The notes beneath the pieces are model-generated. The model was not told where the DNA came from and searched no databases. It saw nothing but the letters and a program-made list of their open reading frames with translations. DNA of 64,000 nucleotides from NCBI GenBank assembly GCA_050010035.1, contig JBEKLU010000002.1, forward strand, positions 1-64,000, written 5' to 3'. The stretch's first letter is position 1. The number at the start of each line of letters is the position of its first letter. This document shows positions 61,244 to 64,000 of this stretch, piece after piece. This DNA is from Roseiarcus sp050010035. Lineage in GTDB: Bacteria; Pseudomonadota; Alphaproteobacteria; Rhizobiales; Beijerinckiaceae. A program made the position numbers and the translations under genes.

Positions 61244-62657
61244 AAAAATTGGAAAGACATCGATATTGTATCGGATAGTTAACGAAATTCGGAAATACTA
61301 TGATTGTACAATTATTCTGATTGACGCACAACGAGACGTTGTATTCGAACTGAACGCTGCGAAACTACTCAATTCTTTGGCGCAATCGTTGGAAGACAGG
61401 TCGCAAGGATCCGAGATTGCTATGGTAATCAATCAGGAAGATGTCGATATTTCGATGGCATCGGAGCGCCTCCGAACTGCTGTGGCTAATCATGGCAAGC
61501 AGGTAGTACTTGTGTTCGACGAGATAGATTATCGTACCCCAACAAGCCCAACAGCCGGTCATTGGCGATCGGAATTTAATAAGTTTTGGCGTAACCTTCG
61601 GGCTATTTATCAGTCGTCGACGGCGTCAAACCGTAATTTGTCGATGCTGATTTCAGGGGGCTCAAGCAAGTGGTTCGCGCAAGAGTCGATCGACGGTGTT
61701 GAAAACGCTGCACTTATGTTTGTTCCCGAAGAATACCTAAGTCCGCTGCCGCGCGGTGCAGCAAGTGCTATGATACGCAAACTCGGTAAGGCTGTAGGCT
61801 TAGGTTTCACCGACCGAGTGGCGGAGGAAATTGCCGATACATGCGCCGATATGCCGTTTTGGATCAGAAAGTCCTGTAGCTTCATACACAGTAGAATTGA
61901 CATCGGTTTGCGGCCGTTCGAGCCGCAGCAGGCTTTAATAGGCGACTATCTGAAGGAATTCGTGGCGACTGATGGTGCAGCAATGTCTGAAGTGGCCCTG
62001 TCGCATTTATTTCGAGTCTATCCTGAACTGCGGGTCCCCGCTTTGAAATGTGTTAAAGGTGATATTAGCGGTCTGGATGCGAGAACGGTCCGCGCACTTG
62101 AGAAATATGGTATCGTGCGACGAGGGAAGAATCTCGTAGTATGTGGGCAAATGATGGCAGCGGGTCTTCAGTGTTTTGTATCTGACGGCGGCAACGATAG
62201 TCCCGTGCAAGGAGAACTCTCGGACAGAACCAACGCTTCGAATTACGGTGAGTGGGCTGATGAACTGGCGATAATATCGAGACGACGCAATGTAATTGAA
62301 CGGAAGTTGCGCAATATTGTTGCGAATTTTGTTCGGTTTTCGTCTCTATCGCAACAAAACTCCGGCACCGCCAAAGAGCGAGTATTGAAATGCATCGATG
62401 CAAAGCGCCGGAGCGATTTACAACGGCTCGATCTGGACGAAATAATGGGAAAATTATTCTGGCTAGAAATCATTTCCATTGTAAGAAAGGAAGGGCCGCT
62501 ATTCGAAAAACTCTTTGGGGACCGGAGCGAGCTGGAAAGACATACAGCGACAGTAAATGAACGCCCAGACGCTCATGCGAAGGAGCTTGACCTGGCTGAC
62601 ATAGCGAGCCACCGAAAGGCCTTTGATTGGTTTGAGGATCGCCTGGGTCGGATATAG
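61023..62657 (+). CDS. 3' part of interrupted AAA+ ATPase gene
   Basis: The meaningful protein begins at about 61206 (LQSGQIRSCFGIRKIGKTSI), in frame after the A8 run; the 60 residues before it are the wrong frame of the 5' part. P-loop GIRKIGKTS is the GxRRxGKTS form of the ATPase_2/STAND-like group, Walker B is VVLVFDEIDY, then a sensor-like SMLISGGSSKWF, a winged-helix-like region (RVYPELRVPALKCVKGDISG), and a long C-terminal helical region. Unusually AT-rich compared with its neighbours, so recently acquired. Likely a conflict or defence ATPase; no effector is adjacent except perhaps the N-terminal domain. Confidence 0.75.
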   Translation: MSRGWRFYLYIIVEPSLRETIFCALLRMSYIHMTFLILLDQLRTTFNSTAAAKRPLSLQKKLQSGQIRSCFGIRKIGKTSILYRIVNEIRKYYDCTIILIDAQRDVVFELNAAKLLNSLAQSLEDRSQGSEIAMVINQEDVDISMASERLRTAVANHGKQVVLVFDEIDYRTPTSPTAGHWRSEFNKFWRNLRAIYQSSTASNRNLSMLISGGSSKWFAQESIDGVENAALMFVPEEYLSPLPRGAASAMIRKLGKAVGLGFTDRVAEEIADTCADMPFWIRKSCSFIHSRIDIGLRPFEPQQALIGDYLKEFVATDGAAMSEVALSHLFRVYPELRVPALKCVKGDISGLDARTVRALEKYGIVRRGKNLVVCGQMMAAGLQCFVSDGGNDSPVQGELSDRTNASNYGEWADELAIISRRRNVIERKLRNIVANFVRFSSLSQQNSGTAKERVLKCIDAKRRSDLQRLDLDEIMGKLFWLEIISIVRKEGPLFEKLFGDRSELERHTATVNERPDAHAKELDLADIASHRKAFDWFEDRLGRI

Positions 62658-62728
62658 TGTCTCTGCGAGAAACCCGTATTTGGTGGTATTGCGGTAACAA
62701 CCGCAATTACGAATTTGTTGCTTGGACA

Positions 62729-62920
62729 TCAAATCCCTCTGTGTGTGGGGGCAACTTCCGCCTCGACCGGGGCGTTCGCGATGAGCAAGGCCGCTCGCGC
62801 CGCGTCGAACATGGCGTCATACGCGCGGCTGCACGCTTCGTCCGTGTAGCCGTTGTCGAGAAGCAGGCGAGCGGCGCCTAACGAACTCTCGGCCTTGCTC
62901 ATGAAATCCGCGGGCTTCAC
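62729..62920 (-). CDS. HEPN domain protein, C-terminally truncated
   Basis: Only 63 residues. KPADFMSKAESSLGAARLLL, then GYTDEACSRAYDAMFDAARA and PTHRGI. This is the first half of a HEPN domain, ending just where family members continue to a second helix pair with the RX4-6H active motif. The stop lies at the boundary with the AT-rich insert, so the gene was cut by that insertion or a deletion. GTG start overlaps the MNT stop (GTGA). Toxin activity is likely lost. Confidence 0.75.
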   Translation of the reverse strand: MKPADFMSKAESSLGAARLLLDNGYTDEACSRAYDAMFDAARAALLIANAPVEAEVAPTHRGI

Positions 62921-63255
62921 AACGCAACGCCTTCGCGCCGGATGTTCTCCAGCAGACGCGGGTTGGAAGTGGTCTCCGGGTGCGCCCACTCGTCTTCCCA
63001 AATGGGCAGAGGCGAGACGAGAATGTCGGTCTCCAGAAGCACGTCGAAAGCCACGCCCGCCATGTCGATGCCGGCGCCCATCGCGTCTCCGCGCGGCCCC
63101 TTGAGGAAAACCGCCAAATCGGCGTCGCTGTACTTGTCGCCATCGCCGCGCGCACGGCTTCCGTAGAGCCGCGCGCCGGCGAGCGGATAGCGGCCTGCGA
63201 TCCGCTTGAGGAAGTCGCGGATCGCGCGTTCGGTCTTTGGATCGATGGCGGTCAT
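62917..63255 (-). CDS. MNT-type nucleotidyltransferase (antitoxin)
   Basis: A 112-residue minimal nucleotidyltransferase. The catalytic motif GSRARGDGDKYSDADLAVFL carries GSx...DxD, and a third Asp is in AFDVLLETDILVSPL. In MNT/HEPN systems this enzyme AMPylates the HEPN RNase to silence it. Start 63255 is the family start; upstream in-frame codons are unlikely. Confidence 0.88.
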   Translation of the reverse strand: MTAIDPKTERAIRDFLKRIAGRYPLAGARLYGSRARGDGDKYSDADLAVFLKGPRGDAMGAGIDMAGVAFDVLLETDILVSPLPIWEDEWAHPETTSNPRLLENIRREGVAL

Positions 63256-63397
63256 TGAGGCACTATACGCGCGACGCCTCGCAGCCGACAGCGCCTTGCA
63301 TTCCTCATGAGCGAAGCAATCCCGGGCGACCGCTTCTCGGGCGGCGTCCTCACGCATACGCGCATCTCGGCGAAGTCTGCGGCCAATCCCCCAAGCC

Positions 63398-63490
63398 CCA
63401 CCCTGCCTCTCCCCGCAAGCGGGGAGAGGGGCGCGCGGCGCCGTTCTTCCCCTCTCCCCGTTTACGGGGAGAGGCAGGGTGAGGGGCGGG
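63398..63490. repeat. long inverted palindromic repeat
   Basis: CCTCTCCCCGC-AA-GCGGGGAGAGG (63406-63429) and CCTCTCCCCG-TTTA-CGGGGAGAGG (63451-63474), with outer arms CACCCTG/CAGGGTG enclosing both. Same general type as the units at 53187 and 53400. Confidence 0.65.
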
Positions 63491-63543
63491 GTGAGTTTCC
63501 GCGCTGTCGCCAAACGCGTGACGCCTCGGCTCGGCGGCCATGC

Positions 63544-63663
63544 CTACTGCCCGCGCTTCGCCCGCGTCGCGAACCGCACTGCCTCCTCCGCCGCGCGAAA
63601 CAGCGCCTTCGCCTTGTTGGCGCATTCGCGGTTCTCGTAGGCCGTGTACGGTGACACATGCAT
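63544..63663 (-). CDS. possible small protein (39 aa)
   Basis: ATG at 63663 has AGGAAA about 5 bases upstream. MHVSPYTAYENRECANKAKA, then LFRAAEEAVRFATRAKRGQ: helical, basic C-terminus, protein-like composition. Could also be the C-terminal fragment of a larger lost gene. The start codon lies in one arm of the inverted repeat at 63647-63770. Confidence 0.4.
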   Translation of the reverse strand: MHVSPYTAYENRECANKAKALFRAAEEAVRFATRAKRGQ

Positions 63664-63806
63664 AATTTCCTATTTCCAAGTATCCCGAGACTACCATCGC
63701 TCACTTGCGCAGAGCGCTCGACCGGGTGTTCGCGAATTCGTAAAAGTATAAATATGCATGTGTCACCGTAATCGGTCACCGTAATCGAATCCCGTAATCC
63801 GTAATC
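63647..63806. repeat. 17-bp inverted repeat plus four CCGTAATC units
   Basis: TACGGTGACACATGCAT (63647-63663) is exactly complementary to 63754-63770. The right arm runs into a cluster of CCGTAATC at 63766, 63779, 63792 and 63799, including two head-to-tail copies of GTCACCGTAATCG. The 90 bases between the arms are AT-rich. Confidence 0.75.
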
Positions 63807-63943
63807 CCGCGGCGCGAAGGCAAAGGGGATTAGGCAGGGTAGCCGTCTAGCACGTGCGCTCCGGAATTGTGGACATCTAGTGGACACCTACCACGCACGT
63901 TATCAGGTAAAATCGCCAAGCTATTGATTTATATCTGATAACT

Positions 63944-64000
63944 TGGCGCGCCCAAGGGGAATCGAACCCCTGTTTTCGCCGTGAAAGGGCGACGTCCTGG
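63944..64000 (-). tRNA. tRNA-Glu (TTC), 5' end beyond window
   Basis: Reading on the minus strand: anticodon stem CGCC/GGCG with loop CTTTCAC gives anticodon TTC. The T arm is AGGGG-TTCGATT-CCCCT and the 3' end GGGCGCG is followed by an encoded CCA at 63944-63946. The gene is cut by the window's right edge. Confidence 0.9.

Overview
The window is GC-rich, densely packed bacterial chromosome. Several genes point to an alphaproteobacterium of the order Hyphomicrobiales (Rhizobiales): PopZ, phosphatidylcholine synthase (Pcs), an ExoR-like Sel1 protein, the rpsF-rpsR-DUF2232-rplI order, and an ihfA-MerR pair. A copper operon (CopC, CopD, PCuAC, DUF2946 and a putative outer-membrane barrel) would fit a methylotroph or methanotroph relative, but the genus cannot be fixed from this window alone.

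Layout. 1-1.0 kb: a broken transposase running off the left edge. 1.2-22.6 kb: housekeeping and metabolism (argC, a FAH-family enzyme, NYN nuclease, uracil-DNA glycosylase, aldose epimerase, the S6/S18/L9 operon, Lrp with LysE, ihfA, tRNA-Pro, a soluble chemoreceptor, homoserine dehydrogenase, the copper operon, a UbiH-type hydroxylase, pcs, tRNA-Cys). 22.7-36.1 kb: a 13.4-kb element integrated in the 3' end of tRNA-Cys, bounded by a perfect 47-bp repeat. It carries integrase, an AlpA-like regulator, SF2 helicase, P4-type primase, a run of small unknown proteins, and small and large terminase, but no portal, capsid or tail gene. Two concentric palindromes about 94-96 bp long lie 6 kb apart in it, one beside the primase gene. 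They look like a paired replication-control site. 36.1-60.4 kb: core genes again (pcm, tolC, popZ, valS, exoR-like, a caspase-fold protein without its catalytic residues, trpGDC, LysR, opgC with an SGNH hydrolase, a DUF255 protein, nucleoside hydrolase, cystathionine beta-lyase, an amino-acid-binding protein). 60.6-62.7 kb: a strikingly AT-rich insert holding one AAA+ ATPase gene interrupted at a run of eight A. 62.7-64 kb: an MNT/HEPN toxin-antitoxin pair with a truncated HEPN partner, repeat-rich DNA, and the 3' end of tRNA-Glu.

How the parts work together. The element has an integration module (int plus AlpA plus arm-type repeats), a replication module (primase, helicase, palindromes) and a DNA-packaging module (terminase), but nothing to build a particle. 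It is therefore either a phage satellite that uses a helper's capsids or a prophage that has lost its structural genes. The right-hand AT-rich region looks like a small defence or conflict island near a tRNA. The most useful items for follow-up are the paired palindromes, the capsid-less terminase element, the A8-interrupted ATPase and the catalytically empty caspase-like protein.
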